Shown here one piece after another: positions 30,503 through 39,054 of a stretch of 64,000 nt of DNA. Position 1 is the stretch's first letter, and the number at the start of each line of letters is the position of its first letter. The DNA is from an archaeon (GTDB taxonomy: Archaea > Nanobdellota > Nanobdellia > Woesearchaeales > GW2011-AR9), in contig JABHRS010000020.1 in assembly GCA_018670085.1 (NCBI GenBank), positions 37,897 to 101,896 of the forward strand, in the 5' to 3' direction. The position numbers were made by a program, and so were the translations under genes. Below the pieces are notes generated by a model that was not told the origin of the DNA, searched no databases, and saw only the letters and a program-made list of their open reading frames with translations.

Positions 30503-32692
30503 TTATGCACCAAGTGAGTTCTCACTGATTCCCTTACGCTGAACAATCTTCTTACGAATTTCTGCTTGAAGTTCAGAAGGTAACTTCTCAAACTTCTGAC
30601 TAATAAGCGAAGATGTTCCACGACCACCAGTTGCGGATCTCAAATCGTTACTCCAACCGAATAATTCTCCAACAGGCAATAGAGCAGTTACAATATTAAT
30701 GTCACCCTCTTGCTGCATATCCTGAAGTTGTCCACGTCGTCCAGAGATTAATTTACTCACTTCACCAACGTAATCAGTAGGTGCTTCAATTCTGGTTAAC
30801 TGTAGTGGTTCATAAAGTACTGGACTTGCACCCATAATAGCACCACGAATACCATCACGAACAGCTGGGTACATCTGAGATGGACCACGGTGAATAGCGT
30901 CTTCATGTAATTTACAGTCCATAAGAGTGATTTTCATGTTTACACAAGGCTCTTTAGCTAAAGGCCCAGCCTTCATAACATCTTGAAACATATCAAGAAC
31001 TAACTCCATGATCTCACTGATTTGAACAATCCCACGGGTTCCGTCGATAAACATGTTACCTTCAAAAATTCCACGAACATTACCTGCTTCCTTAGTATTC
31101 CAACCACATTCATCTCGAAGAACTGCAACCATTTCATTATCTTTCTTCTTATATCTTCCTGGGTTGATTTTACTCTCCCTGATTGCTTTAGCTGCTTCAT
31201 CATCAAGAGGTTCTGCAATAAAATACAAACGATTGTGTTTGTTTGGAGACTTTCCTTCAGCTTCTGCGCTTTCTTTGTTAACAGCTTCACGATAAACTAC
31301 AATAGGCGGACTTGTTTTTACTTCAACACCTTTCTCAGTTTTAATCCTGTTTTCAATTACTTCAAGGTGTAATTCACCCATCCCATGCATTAAATGCTCT
31401 CCTGTCTCCTCGTTAATCTCAATTACAACAGTTGGATCTTCTTTTTGAACTTGCCTTAACACTTCAATTAGTTTAGGCAAATCACTTGGTTTTTTAGCTT
31501 CAATTGCCTTACTCACAACTGGATCGAAAACATGAGTGATTTTTTCGAATGGCTCTGCTGGACCACCAAAGGTGATAGTTTCACCTGGCATTGCAGCCTT
31601 ACATCCTGCGATTCCAATGATGTTTCCACTTGGAACGTTATCCACAATTTCACGTTTTGATCCGTTATAGATGAAAACTTGCTGAACACGAGCAGGCATC
31701 TTCGCTTGATTCAAATAAGCTTGCTCTCCTTTTCTCATAACTCCAGAAAATAAACGTCCTGCTGCAATTTCACCTGCTTGAGGATCAACAACTACTTTAG
31801 TCACAACGAAAAATGTTCGTCCATTTGGATCACATTTCAATAATGATTTACCGTCAGCACTTTCAAGGTCACCATGCCAAATTTTTGGTACACGATAAGC
31901 CTGAGCCACATCTGGGCTTGGATGATGATCAACTACCATGTTTAGCACAACTTCATGAAGAGGTGCCTTTTTTGCTAAAATTTTGTATGCATCATCTTCT
32001 TCACTAGTGTAAGCATCAATTATTTCTTTGAAAGTAATCCCATGCTTTTGCATATAAGGAATACTTAACGCCCAATTGTGAAAAGCTGAACCAAAAGCAA
32101 CAGTTCCATCAGCAACGTTCACGGTCCATTTTTCTTTGTCTTCACCTGGAGTTAATCCACGGATAATACGATTAACATTGGAAATCTGTTTTACAAATCG
32201 CTCCTGCATTTGCTGAGGAGTTAACTGAAGTTCCTTAATTAATCTGTCAACTTTGTTAATGAACAGAACAGGTTTTACCCGCTCACGTAAAGCTTGCCTT
32301 AAAACTGTTTCAGTTTGTGGCATTACTCCTTCACTTGCACAGATAAGAGTGATTGCTCCATCAACTGCTCGCATTGCACGAGTTACATCTCCACCAAAAT
32401 CAACGTGACCTGGTGTATCAATAAGATTGATTAGGTGTTCTTTACCCTCAATTGCGTGTACCATAGATACTGATGCACTATCGATTGTAATCCCACGTTC
32501 TTGTTCATCAGCGTGAAAATCTAGTTGTCTTGCTTTTCCAGCAAGCTCTTCACTCATCATTCCAGCCCCTGAAAGTAGGTTGTCTGAAAAAGTTGTTTTA
32601 CCGTGATCAATGTGAGCACAGATTGCGATATTACGAATGTTCTTTTGATCCTTCATGATCCGCATTACACGGTCCACCATTTTTTCTGCCAT
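30503..32692 (-). CDS. fusA: Elongation factor 2 (aEF-2)
   Basis: The 729 aa GTPase has Walker A AHIDHGKTT (residues 26-34), the DTPGHVDFGGDV motif, NKVDR, and the domain IV loop LHEDAIHRGPSQ with the diphthamide-acceptor histidine at about position 601. It moves peptidyl-tRNA from the A to the P site. Its length is normal for archaea. It lies downstream of Ndk (53-nt gap); in many archaea the L7Ae-S28e-L24e-Ndk cluster continues into infB, which is not seen here. Confidence 0.97.
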   Translation of the reverse strand: MAEKMVDRVMRIMKDQKNIRNIAICAHIDHGKTTFSDNLLSGAGMMSEELAGKARQLDFHADEQERGITIDSASVSMVHAIEGKEHLINLIDTPGHVDFGGDVTRAMRAVDGAITLICASEGVMPQTETVLRQALRERVKPVLFINKVDRLIKELQLTPQQMQERFVKQISNVNRIIRGLTPGEDKEKWTVNVADGTVAFGSAFHNWALSIPYMQKHGITFKEIIDAYTSEEDDAYKILAKKAPLHEVVLNMVVDHHPSPDVAQAYRVPKIWHGDLESADGKSLLKCDPNGRTFFVVTKVVVDPQAGEIAAGRLFSGVMRKGEQAYLNQAKMPARVQQVFIYNGSKREIVDNVPSGNIIGIAGCKAAMPGETITFGGPAEPFEKITHVFDPVVSKAIEAKKPSDLPKLIEVLRQVQKEDPTVVIEINEETGEHLMHGMGELHLEVIENRIKTEKGVEVKTSPPIVVYREAVNKESAEAEGKSPNKHNRLYFIAEPLDDEAAKAIRESKINPGRYKKKDNEMVAVLRDECGWNTKEAGNVRGIFEGNMFIDGTRGIVQISEIMELVLDMFQDVMKAGPLAKEPCVNMKITLMDCKLHEDAIHRGPSQMYPAVRDGIRGAIMGASPVLYEPLQLTRIEAPTDYVGEVSKLISGRRGQLQDMQQEGDINIVTALLPVGELFGWSNDLRSATGGRGTSSLISQKFEKLPSELQAEIRKKIVQRKGISENSLGA

Positions 32693-32745
32693 AGTTAATT
32701 CCTCGTATATGTTTAGTATGTTTTATTTGATCAGTGATAATTTTT

Positions 32746-33228
32746 TTATTCTAAAATGTGTAAATCATGTACTGTTCGATAAGTATGTAATTCAGCATCT
32801 GTAAACCAAAGAGCTACTTCAGTTTTAGCTTCTTCAACAGTTGCGCTAGCGTGAATTAAGTTTTTCACACCAATTTTCTTTTGATCCGCCCAACCATAAC
32901 TAGTATGAGCAAAGTCACCACGAATGGTTCCAGGAGCTGCTGATTTAGGTTCAGTTGCACCAACCATCTTTCGAATTAAAGCTACGGCCTCGATTCCTTC
33001 AAGTACCATTGCTAAAACTGGGCCTTGAGTGATCATGTCTTCTAAACCAGGATAAAATCCTTTTTCAACATGTTCAGCATAGTGCTTTTTAGATAATTCT
33101 TTGTCAGCCCAAACCATTTTTGAACCCACAATTTTTAATCCAGCATCTTCAAATCTGCTGATAACTCTACCCATTAGGCTACGTTGAACTGCACCGGGTT
33201 TTAATAGAACTAAACTTCTTTCAATCAT
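32746..33228 (-). CDS. ndk: Nucleoside diphosphate kinase
   Basis: The sequence follows Ndk throughout: ERSLVLLKPGAVQRSLMG, FYPGLEDMITQGPVLAMVLEG, the GATEPKSAAPGTIRGDFA nucleotide-binding loop and NLIHAS with the phosphorylated histidine at residue 126. It equalises NTP and dNTP pools. Start at ATG 33228 (160 aa) because GAGG lies upstream of it; an ATG at 33243 would overlap that site. It belongs to the L7Ae-eS28-eL24-Ndk order common in archaea, although a U-tract separates it from eL24. Confidence 0.95.
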   Translation of the reverse strand: MIERSLVLLKPGAVQRSLMGRVISRFEDAGLKIVGSKMVWADKELSKKHYAEHVEKGFYPGLEDMITQGPVLAMVLEGIEAVALIRKMVGATEPKSAAPGTIRGDFAHTSYGWADQKKIGVKNLIHASATVEEAKTEVALWFTDAELHTYRTVHDLHILE

Positions 33229-33308
33229 TTTGATTTCCCTCATTAAGATTATATTTTAAAGTAATTTGATGTTATTTTGCGATCATATATTGTGACCACG
33301 TTGATATT

Positions 33309-33336
33309 ATAAACAAAAAATAAAAAAATAAAAAAA
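33309..33336 (-). terminator. U-tract terminator after eL24
   Basis: On the reverse strand, repeated T6-T7 blocks follow the eL24 stop codon, suggesting that part of the transcription ends before ndk. Confidence 0.5.
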
Positions 33337-33549
33337 TTATTTTTTAGTTTTTGACTCACTCTTAAGGCGTTTTGATTTCTCGTCTCGATAAAACTTAGTC
33401 CATTTAGTTGTAAGTGGTTTTCGTTTTAACTTCAGATAATTTTTTTCGCATTTAGAGTTTTTAAAATAAAGCACAGTACCGTCTTTCTTAACGTACATTT
33501 TACCGGTACCCGGCTCCATTTTATCTCCTGAAAAGCTACATGTTGGCAT
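33337..33549 (-). CDS. rpl24e: Large-subunit ribosomal protein eL24
   Basis: 70 aa with the zinc-ribbon-like start PTCSFSGDKMEPGTGKMYV, then DGTVLYFKNSKCEKNYLKLKR, the classical eL24 pattern; only the first and one later Cys of the four metal ligands seen in some eL24 proteins are recognisable. It forms a bridge between subunits. Start at ATG 33549, since AGGTG lies 7 nt upstream; the GTG at 33558 lies within that site. Confidence 0.94.
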   Translation of the reverse strand: MPTCSFSGDKMEPGTGKMYVKKDGTVLYFKNSKCEKNYLKLKRKPLTTKWTKFYRDEKSKRLKSESKTKK

Positions 33550-33563
33550 ATTATTCACCTATT

Positions 33564-33875
33564 CTATTTCTTCTTACCACGACGTCCGCCACCGACTCTT
33601 TGAGCTTCAATCTCAGTGTCTAGTAACATTAAAATGTCTCCAATCCTTACTGGACCTTTAACATTTCTTCTAATCGCTTTATTCTTGTCACGGCCATCTT
33701 GAATGAGTGCCATAACAGTAGTTAATCCACCACGGCTTCCAGCACGGCCAAGGATTTCCTTAACTTCAGCTGGGGTTCCAGTTGCAAAACCTGCATCAGA
33801 TGCACTTGAAGCATCTTTGCCTTTTCCTTTACCTTTACCTTTGGTGTTTTTCTGATCTTGTTGTTCTTTCGCCAT
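33564..33875 (-). CDS. rps28e: Small-subunit ribosomal protein eS28
   Basis: The C-terminal 70 residues are eS28 (EVKEILGRAGSRGGLTTV, DGRDKNKAIRRNVKGPVRIGDILMLLDTE). The N-terminal 30 residues are an added low-complexity Gly/Lys/Ser segment, making the protein 103 aa against about 70 in most archaea. It lies between L7Ae (8 nt) and eL24 in the same operon. Confidence 0.94.
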   Translation of the reverse strand: MAKEQQDQKNTKGKGKGKGKDASSASDAGFATGTPAEVKEILGRAGSRGGLTTVMALIQDGRDKNKAIRRNVKGPVRIGDILMLLDTEIEAQRVGGGRRGKKK

Positions 33876-33883
33876 CTGAATTC

Positions 33884-34213
33884 CTACTCTGAGCTAGATG
33901 TTTCATTAATTTCTTTAATTAACGCTTTAGCATCTCCTTCTTTGATAACTGCAACAGCTGCACATCCAACAGATAACCCGACAGCTGCGCCAAGAGTATC
34001 TTTCTGTGGAATTTCAACACAAACAATTCCCTTTTCTTTTGCAAGAAGAGGTAAATGCATTACAATTTCTTTCGGTGAAACATCTCCTGCAAAAGCTACA
34101 AGCTTTGCGTCGCCTCTTTCAAGAGCTTTAGTTGCTTCATTACTTCCTTTACGAATTTTTCCGGTGCTACGGGCAATTTCAATTGCCTCTAAGACTTTTG
34201 CTTCATCAGCCAT
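33884..34213 (-). CDS. rpl7ae: Ribosomal protein L7Ae (eL8), kink-turn binding protein
   Basis: 109 aa with the L7Ae signature IRKGSNEATKALERG, LVAFAGDVSPKEIVMHLPLLAKEKGI and a GLSVGCAAVAV helix. It binds kink-turns in rRNA, box C/D and H/ACA RNAs and RNase P RNA. Start at ATG 34213, 12 nt after GGAGGAT. Its mRNA leader of about 127 nt begins with a kink-turn (34307-34341), the arrangement expected for autogenous control. First gene of the L7Ae-eS28-eL24(-Ndk) operon. Confidence 0.96.
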   Translation of the reverse strand: MADEAKVLEAIEIARSTGKIRKGSNEATKALERGDAKLVAFAGDVSPKEIVMHLPLLAKEKGIVCVEIPQKDTLGAAVGLSVGCAAVAVIKEGDAKALIKEINETSSSE

Positions 34214-34306
34214 ATTTAATATCCTCCACAAGTCCAATTGATAATAATTGGTTCTTACGATTTGTTTTATGTACCTAAATTGTTTAGAAGTTAAGAATTA
34301 AATCTC

Positions 34307-34341
34307 AACCTCGTTGCATATACATGCACAACTCATTGGTT
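34307..34341 (-). promoter_or_regulatory. Kink-turn in the L7Ae mRNA leader
   Basis: Reverse-strand sequence in order: C-stem AACC (34341-34338), 3-nt bulge AAU (34337-34335), GA (34334-34333), non-canonical stem GUUG (34332-34329), apical part with CAU/AUG pairing, CAAC (34316-34313), GA (34312-34311) and GGUU (34310-34307). This gives both stems, an NNU bulge and tandem G-A pairs, the full kink-turn consensus. The TATA box predicts a start site near 34342, so the motif would occupy the very 5' end of the mRNA. Confidence 0.8.
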
Positions 34342-34364
34342 CATTAGATGATTGGAAGGGTTTT

Positions 34365-34372
34365 TTTATAAA
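34365..34372 (-). promoter_or_regulatory. TATA box of the L7Ae operon
   Basis: TTTATAAA centred near 34368 on the reverse strand, preceded by GCAAGC; predicted start site about 34342. Confidence 0.65.
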
Positions 34373-34403
34373 GCTTGCCTAATAGTTTGGTCAATTAGAA
34401 GAG

Positions 34404-35576
34404 TTAGTTAGAGTTTGATGGCAGTTTGATATGACAATTATCTCTTAGTTTTGAGAAATCGCAAGTTTCAATTATTAGGTGATTATTGACAACTGTTGCT
34501 ATTTCAAAGCCAGAGTTACCATAAGGGTTGGTTGCAAAAATGCTCCTAGGGTCTCCTTCAAAAACCTGATAATGAGACATGGCCTCTCTGGTCCTTGGTT
34601 CAAGTTGATCAAAATTATCAAACCTGCCGTCTAATTGATTATTTGCATCAATATATAACTCAGATAATTCTGAATCCAAAAAAGCATGATAAGTTCCTTC
34701 TGCATTGGTATCCAAACCATCAATTAATAATGGGAGATAAAGAGCCCCAGGATCTGAGTTAGAAAAATCAGTTAGTCGTCCATAAAAACCGTTGTCTACT
34801 GCTATTTGCTCAGCCTGAACAGAAGTTGGATTGTGATGGATGTAGTTAGAACCCAAAGTAATTGGTTCAGAATCAATAGTTGTGTTGATACTTGATACTT
34901 GACTCATATAGTCTTGAGCGTGATTTGCAATGGCTACGCCAACTGAAAGTAAAGATGTGGCTGCAAGAGCGATTAAAGGGACTCTTGGGATCCTAGGAGT
35001 TTGAGGGATTGATACTTTGGTACTTTTTGGGAAATGTTTTACAGTTTTGTTAGCTGAGTTTAATTTGGCCTTAGTTGTTCTAATCAAAGAATCAATAAAT
35101 GAAAGATTTTGCTGAACTTCATAAGCATGCGCAATTTTGTTTTTCTTAAGTTTATGATCCAATGCATCCTTGGTTTTATTTTGAATATTTTCTACGCTTT
35201 CAAAGAATTTGTCGTCTAGTTTAGAATAGTCACCTGTTTGTTCAGCTGAATTTAATTCTGATTTAATATAATCATTTAGTACCCAATACGCATTGGTACT
35301 TCGATCCTTCCAAGACCAATTTCCAATATTTTTTTCTTTATTAGTAATATTTTCTAACTTTGATGAAAGGTGAGAATAATTGCTTGTCAGTACTTGTTTT
35401 TGTTTGTTAGATAATGCACCTTGATAAATATCTGAGAGGGCGTTTGTTAAAGTAGTTAGGTCACGTTTTGGTTCTAGTTCTGTGAAATCAATTCCGAAAA
35501 TTAATTCTGGTAAATCAGTTATGAGATTATCAATAGAAGTTTGCGAATGCATAGTATCTTCGGTTTCGGCTGACAT
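34404..35576 (-). CDS. Hypothetical single-pass membrane protein, 390 aa
   Basis: Residues 1-190 are soluble, helical and charged; a Pro-rich basic stretch (TPRIPRVP) precedes one membrane helix (LIALAATSLLSVGVAIANHA, about residues 200-220), and residues 225-390 form a beta-rich domain that should lie outside, with two Cys near the end (ETCDFSKLRDNCHI) able to form a disulfide. No family was recognised. Divergent from glmS. Confidence 0.65.
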   Translation of the reverse strand: MSAETEDTMHSQTSIDNLITDLPELIFGIDFTELEPKRDLTTLTNALSDIYQGALSNKQKQVLTSNYSHLSSKLENITNKEKNIGNWSWKDRSTNAYWVLNDYIKSELNSAEQTGDYSKLDDKFFESVENIQNKTKDALDHKLKKNKIAHAYEVQQNLSFIDSLIRTTKAKLNSANKTVKHFPKSTKVSIPQTPRIPRVPLIALAATSLLSVGVAIANHAQDYMSQVSSINTTIDSEPITLGSNYIHHNPTSVQAEQIAVDNGFYGRLTDFSNSDPGALYLPLLIDGLDTNAEGTYHAFLDSELSELYIDANNQLDGRFDNFDQLEPRTREAMSHYQVFEGDPRSIFATNPYGNSGFEIATVVNNHLIIETCDFSKLRDNCHIKLPSNSN

Positions 35577-35653
35577 AAGCTGCCAATCAGTGAACTCTTT
35601 TTATATCTTATTCATTAAGAATACATTTGGTAGTAAATTCTATTCTCTTGTTT

Positions 35654-35690
35654 CAGAAGCTTCTTAAAGCAAATTTGGCTTTCTGTTTTT
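35654..35690 (+). promoter_or_regulatory. Alternative hairpins before glmS
   Basis: AAAGC (35666-35670) can pair with GCTTT (35678-35682), and CAGAAGC (35654-35660) can instead pair with GCTTTCTG (35678-35685) with one bulge. A run of five T's follows, ending one base before the ATG region. The arrangement resembles an attenuator. TTTTTATATC at about 35599-35608 is the likely promoter. Confidence 0.4.
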
Positions 35691-35691
35691 G

Positions 35692-37533
35692 ATGTGTGGA
35701 ATAACAGCTTACGTTGGATCTCGAGAAGCATACCCTTTCTTAATTAAAGGACTTGAAAGGTTAGAGTATCGAGGCTACGATTCAGCAGGTATTGCAACAG
35801 TTTCGAATTCTTTAATGCAATTACACAAAATGCCAGGGAAAGTTGCGGCATTAAAATCAGTTGTTTTGCCAGGAAAAATTGGAATCTCACATACTAGATG
35901 GGCCACACATGGGCCACCGAACGCTGTGAACGCACATCCGCACTTAAGCGGATCTGGGAATATCGCACTAGTACATAATGGAATCATTGAAAATTATGCA
36001 CAGATTCGAAATCAACTGGTAGCTAAAGGATATAGTTTCAAAAGTGACACCGACACAGAAGTACTCGTTCAGTTAATAGATTATTATTTTTCTCATAGCA
36101 AAGATATGGAACTTGCTGTTCGTAAATCCCTACATGATGTAGTTGGTGCCTATGGGATTGTTGTATTTCATAAAGACGATGCGACATTGTACGCAGCTAG
36201 AAAAGGAAGCCCACTAGTTTTAGGAATTGGAGAAGGCGAAAATTTTGTGGCATCAGATCCTGCTGCATTTTTAGATTCTACTCGCCAAGTATTGTATTTA
36301 GAAGAAGAAGACATTGCAGTTGTTCGGGCTGGAAGTTTTGAAGTAAAAAGTTTATGTGACGGAGTAAACCATAGTAATTGTGTACATCGATCAGTTGAAA
36401 ATATTGATTGGGATTTATCCGCTGTTGAAAAAAATGGTTATTCACACTTTATGCTTAAAGAGATTATGGAGCAAAGTACTAGTTTGAAAAATTGTTTAGC
36501 TGGTCGAATGGATTTGCGCACAGGCGAGATAAAAATTACAATTGATTTACCAATGGATTTTGTACGTCGGTTGTCACGAATTACAATTATTGCTTGTGGT
36601 ACATCTTCGTATGCTGCGCAGGTTGGGAAATATTTAATTGAAAAATATTCTCGGATTCGCGTTGAAGTTGAAGTAGCTTCCGAATGGCGTTACAAAAATC
36701 CAATTATTGGTCCTGATGATTTAGTGATTGTGATTAGCCAAAGTGGAGAAACCGCAGATACACTGGCAGCGCTTCGTGAAGCAAAAAAACGTGGAGCACG
36801 CAGTATTGGAGTAATTAATGTAGTAGGTTCCACAATGTCACGCGAAGTTGATAGTGGGATTTTTATTCATGCCGGCCCAGAAATTGGAGTTGCATCAACT
36901 AAAGCGTTTACCGGGCAAGTTGTAGCACTTAATTTTTTAGCAATGAAATTGGCTTTGATGCGTCAAGATATGTCGCTGCAGGATGTTAGAATGGCAATGA
37001 TGGAATTGTCTTTACTTCCTGAGTATGTTGAGAAATGTTTAGGATCAGAACAAGTTGCTAAAATTAAAAAAGTTGCAGAATTAGTTTCTTCTTCGAAGTC
37101 AGTATTTTTTATTGGGCGTGGAGTGAATTTAGCGACTGCAATGGAAGGTGCACTTAAGTTAAAAGAGATAAGTTATATCCATGCTGAATGTTTTGCTGCT
37201 GGTGAAATGAAACACGGACCAATTGCACTTCTTGAACCTGGTTTTCCGATTGTGACATTTGCGAATCGTAAAGATCCACTTTATGAAAAAAATATTAGTA
37301 GTATTCAGGAAGCGAAGGCACGTTCTGCGTTTATTATTGCAGTAGCTGACCATGATAGCGAAAATTTGATTTCTAACGCTGATGCCATATTAATGGTGCC
37401 AGCAGTACCCGATTTTTTGCAGCCAATAATTAATGTGATCCCCCTGCAACTGTTTGCGTATTATGTAGCACTTGCGCGTGGATGTGAGATTGATCAACCA
37501 CGTAATTTGGCGAAGTCAGTTACTGTTGAGTAG
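35692..37533 (+). CDS. glmS: Glutamine-fructose-6-phosphate aminotransferase
   Basis: The N-terminal glutaminase domain starts MCGITAYVG, exposing Cys as nucleophile after Met removal, with LEYRGYDSAGIA, SHTRWATHGPPNAVNAHPH and the NGIIENY block. The C-terminal half holds two SIS sugar-isomerase domains (ACGTSSYAAQVGKYL, SQSGETADTLAAL, and FFIGRGVNLATAMEGALKLKEISY), ending in PRNLAKSVTVE. It makes glucosamine-6-phosphate, the first step to UDP-GlcNAc. Length 613 aa is typical. Start at ATG 35692, not the TTG one codon earlier, because Cys must be residue 2. Confidence 0.97.
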   Translation: MCGITAYVGSREAYPFLIKGLERLEYRGYDSAGIATVSNSLMQLHKMPGKVAALKSVVLPGKIGISHTRWATHGPPNAVNAHPHLSGSGNIALVHNGIIENYAQIRNQLVAKGYSFKSDTDTEVLVQLIDYYFSHSKDMELAVRKSLHDVVGAYGIVVFHKDDATLYAARKGSPLVLGIGEGENFVASDPAAFLDSTRQVLYLEEEDIAVVRAGSFEVKSLCDGVNHSNCVHRSVENIDWDLSAVEKNGYSHFMLKEIMEQSTSLKNCLAGRMDLRTGEIKITIDLPMDFVRRLSRITIIACGTSSYAAQVGKYLIEKYSRIRVEVEVASEWRYKNPIIGPDDLVIVISQSGETADTLAALREAKKRGARSIGVINVVGSTMSREVDSGIFIHAGPEIGVASTKAFTGQVVALNFLAMKLALMRQDMSLQDVRMAMMELSLLPEYVEKCLGSEQVAKIKKVAELVSSSKSVFFIGRGVNLATAMEGALKLKEISYIHAECFAAGEMKHGPIALLEPGFPIVTFANRKDPLYEKNISSIQEAKARSAFIIAVADHDSENLISNADAILMVPAVPDFLQPIINVIPLQLFAYYVALARGCEIDQPRNLAKSVTVE

Positions 37534-37565
37534 GATTCTTATCAATATAAATTAAAAATTAAAAA

Positions 37566-37955
37566 TTATTTGTAATCTCCTTTAATGAAGTCAAAGACTG
37601 TTTTAAAATCATCACCTACAAGAGGAATATCAACCCTGAGGGTATAAGATCCAGGAAAATGAAGATCAACCATTCTTTCATACCCATAATTCAAGTGAAG
37701 GACTTCTGCACCTAAGTCAGTTAAATCCTGCATTAATTGACCACCAATTCTGTGTTCTTCTCTGTTAAAACTCCTAGGGCCAGCATTAACAAGCTCGTTT
37801 ACTACCGCCCGATCAAATGCACCTTGTTCCATTAAAACATATGCAGCATTCGTACTTTCTACTAGATGATAAGGAATATTTGCTTCATCAAGTTCAAGCC
37901 TAAGATCAAGAATCCTTTCTCGATGTTCTACTAACAATACTCTATCTAATGCTAT
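37566..37955 (-). CDS. Hypothetical protein, paralogue of the gene at 38119, apparent ATA start
   Basis: The 129-residue product aligns with the gene at 38119-38571: both begin (I/M)-A/T-LDRVLLVEH and share a central AAYVLMEQGAFDRAVVN / EAYTLMEQGPIIRALVN block. In the paralogue an ATG opens the frame 8 nt after GGAG. Here the equivalent codon is ATA (37955-37953), also 8 nt after GGAG (37967-37964). Without ATA initiation, translation would have to begin at an internal TTG (37937), removing conserved residues. Function is unknown. The pair is on the reverse strand, convergent with glmS. Confidence 0.6.
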   Translation of the reverse strand: MALDRVLLVEHRERILDLRLELDEANIPYHLVESTNAAYVLMEQGAFDRAVVNELVNAGPRSFNREEHRIGGQLMQDLTDLGAEVLHLNYGYERMVDLHFPGSYTLRVDIPLVGDDFKTVFDFIKGDYK

Positions 37956-38118
37956 ATTTTTTTCTCCGTTGTCTTTTTAACCACATCATGCTAAGGAGAA
38001 GTTAATAGAAGCTTTTTAAGTTTAATGGAAGTGAAGAGAATGTTATAAGGAGTTAAAAGATTAAATTAAAAAAATAAAAAATAAAAAGAAATTTGATCTA
38101 TTCAAACACGACCAATAC

Positions 38119-38571
38119 TTATTCCTCAAAGTATCTAGGAAATCCTGACGGTCGATACCAAGTATCCTCATGATTACCTAGATTACCAGATTCCATGAAA
38201 CCCATAATGTTAGATATATCATTAGAATCGAAAGGCCCAGGAACTAATGCAACACAAACTTCACTCTTAACAAGAGTGTCATCTTCAAACCTAGGTTCAC
38301 TGTACAAAACAGAAGTTCCACTTCTTGTTAACTCTTTCATTAGTTCAATCCCTGCTGGATACACAGAAAGATCATCTTTTTTCCTTATGCCACACAACGC
38401 AGGATTAACCAGTGCTCTAATAATTGGACCTTGCTCCATTAAAGTATAGGCTTCGTCAATGCTTCTTGCAAAATGATATTCAACCCCTTGTTCAGTTCGA
38501 CCCCTTACTTTCATTTTTAACTCCTGGATACGTCCTAGGTGCTCTAAAACTAATACTCTATCTAATGTCAT
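38119..38571 (-). CDS. Hypothetical protein, 150 aa, paralogue of the gene at 37566
   Basis: Starts MTLDRVLVLEHLGRIQELK after GGGAG with 8-nt spacing. It has mixed alpha/beta character, with VEYHFARSIDEAYTLMEQG and VCVALVPGPFDSNDISNIMGFM, and a C-terminal extension (about 25 residues, Pro/Tyr/Trp-rich) not found in its paralogue. No signal peptide or known motif. The duplication is local; 160 bp with an A/T-rich terminator-like tract separates the copies. Confidence 0.65.
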   Translation of the reverse strand: MTLDRVLVLEHLGRIQELKMKVRGRTEQGVEYHFARSIDEAYTLMEQGPIIRALVNPALCGIRKKDDLSVYPAGIELMKELTRSGTSVLYSEPRFEDDTLVKSEVCVALVPGPFDSNDISNIMGFMESGNLGNHEDTWYRPSGFPRYFEE

Positions 38572-38586
38572 ATTTATTTCTCCCAT

Positions 38587-39054
38587 ATTTTGAATATTGT
38601 TGATATTTTATCAGTCCTATATAAATTGTCGCAAAATTATTACTACAAAGTAGTCATAGGGTGATGTGGTCAGATTGGAACAAACAAGTTTAACAAGAGT
38701 TTATTATTATTAACATTTCTTAAGAAAAAAGTTGGGCCCGAAGACCCAAGAATAGAGGTTGTTTTTGTTTGTTAGAGGTGTAAGCCAAGGAAAGAGGTAT
38801 GAAGTCACCCTTGACTACAATATATAGAGTAGAGCTAATCCTTTATAAACGAAGTCAAAGTCTAATATAGTTTTTAGAACCATAAAACTTATAAATAGAA
38901 AATTGACTTTTGGAAGTTACTGAAGAGTAGTACTGAGTCATTAGTACATTTACTTTTTAATGAGGTTTTAATTTGGTTGGTAATTGAGTTTGAGGGTTTT
39001 GATAAATTCTCATAAAATACTCGATTTGAAACAAAGGTTCGGAGGAACATAAAC
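38587..39054. other. 468-bp gap without a recognisable gene
   Basis: The gap holds promoter-like boxes (CTATATAAATT near 38620 on the reverse-gene side, CCTTTATAAACG near 38841) and a TTGGG-8 nt-CCCAA hairpin at 38732-38749. A 23-codon ATG frame at 38799-38870 follows AGAGGT but resembles nothing. A GGAGGAAC ribosome binding site for the next gene lies at 39041-39047. A small RNA gene is possible, but I cannot support one. Confidence 0.4.

Noticed and set aside
34214..34237. Longer start for L7Ae (MDLWRILN...)
   Set aside because: The extra codons lie over the GGAGGAT ribosome binding site; ATG 34213 gives the family N-terminus.
38650..38690. Possible box C/D small RNA (GTGATGT and CAGA motifs)
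   Set aside because: C box is imperfect, no clear CTGA at suitable spacing and no terminal stem.
38799..38870. 23-codon frame after AGAGGT in the 38.6-39.05 kb gap
   Set aside because: No resemblance to a known small protein; ATG and purines are expected by chance in this composition.
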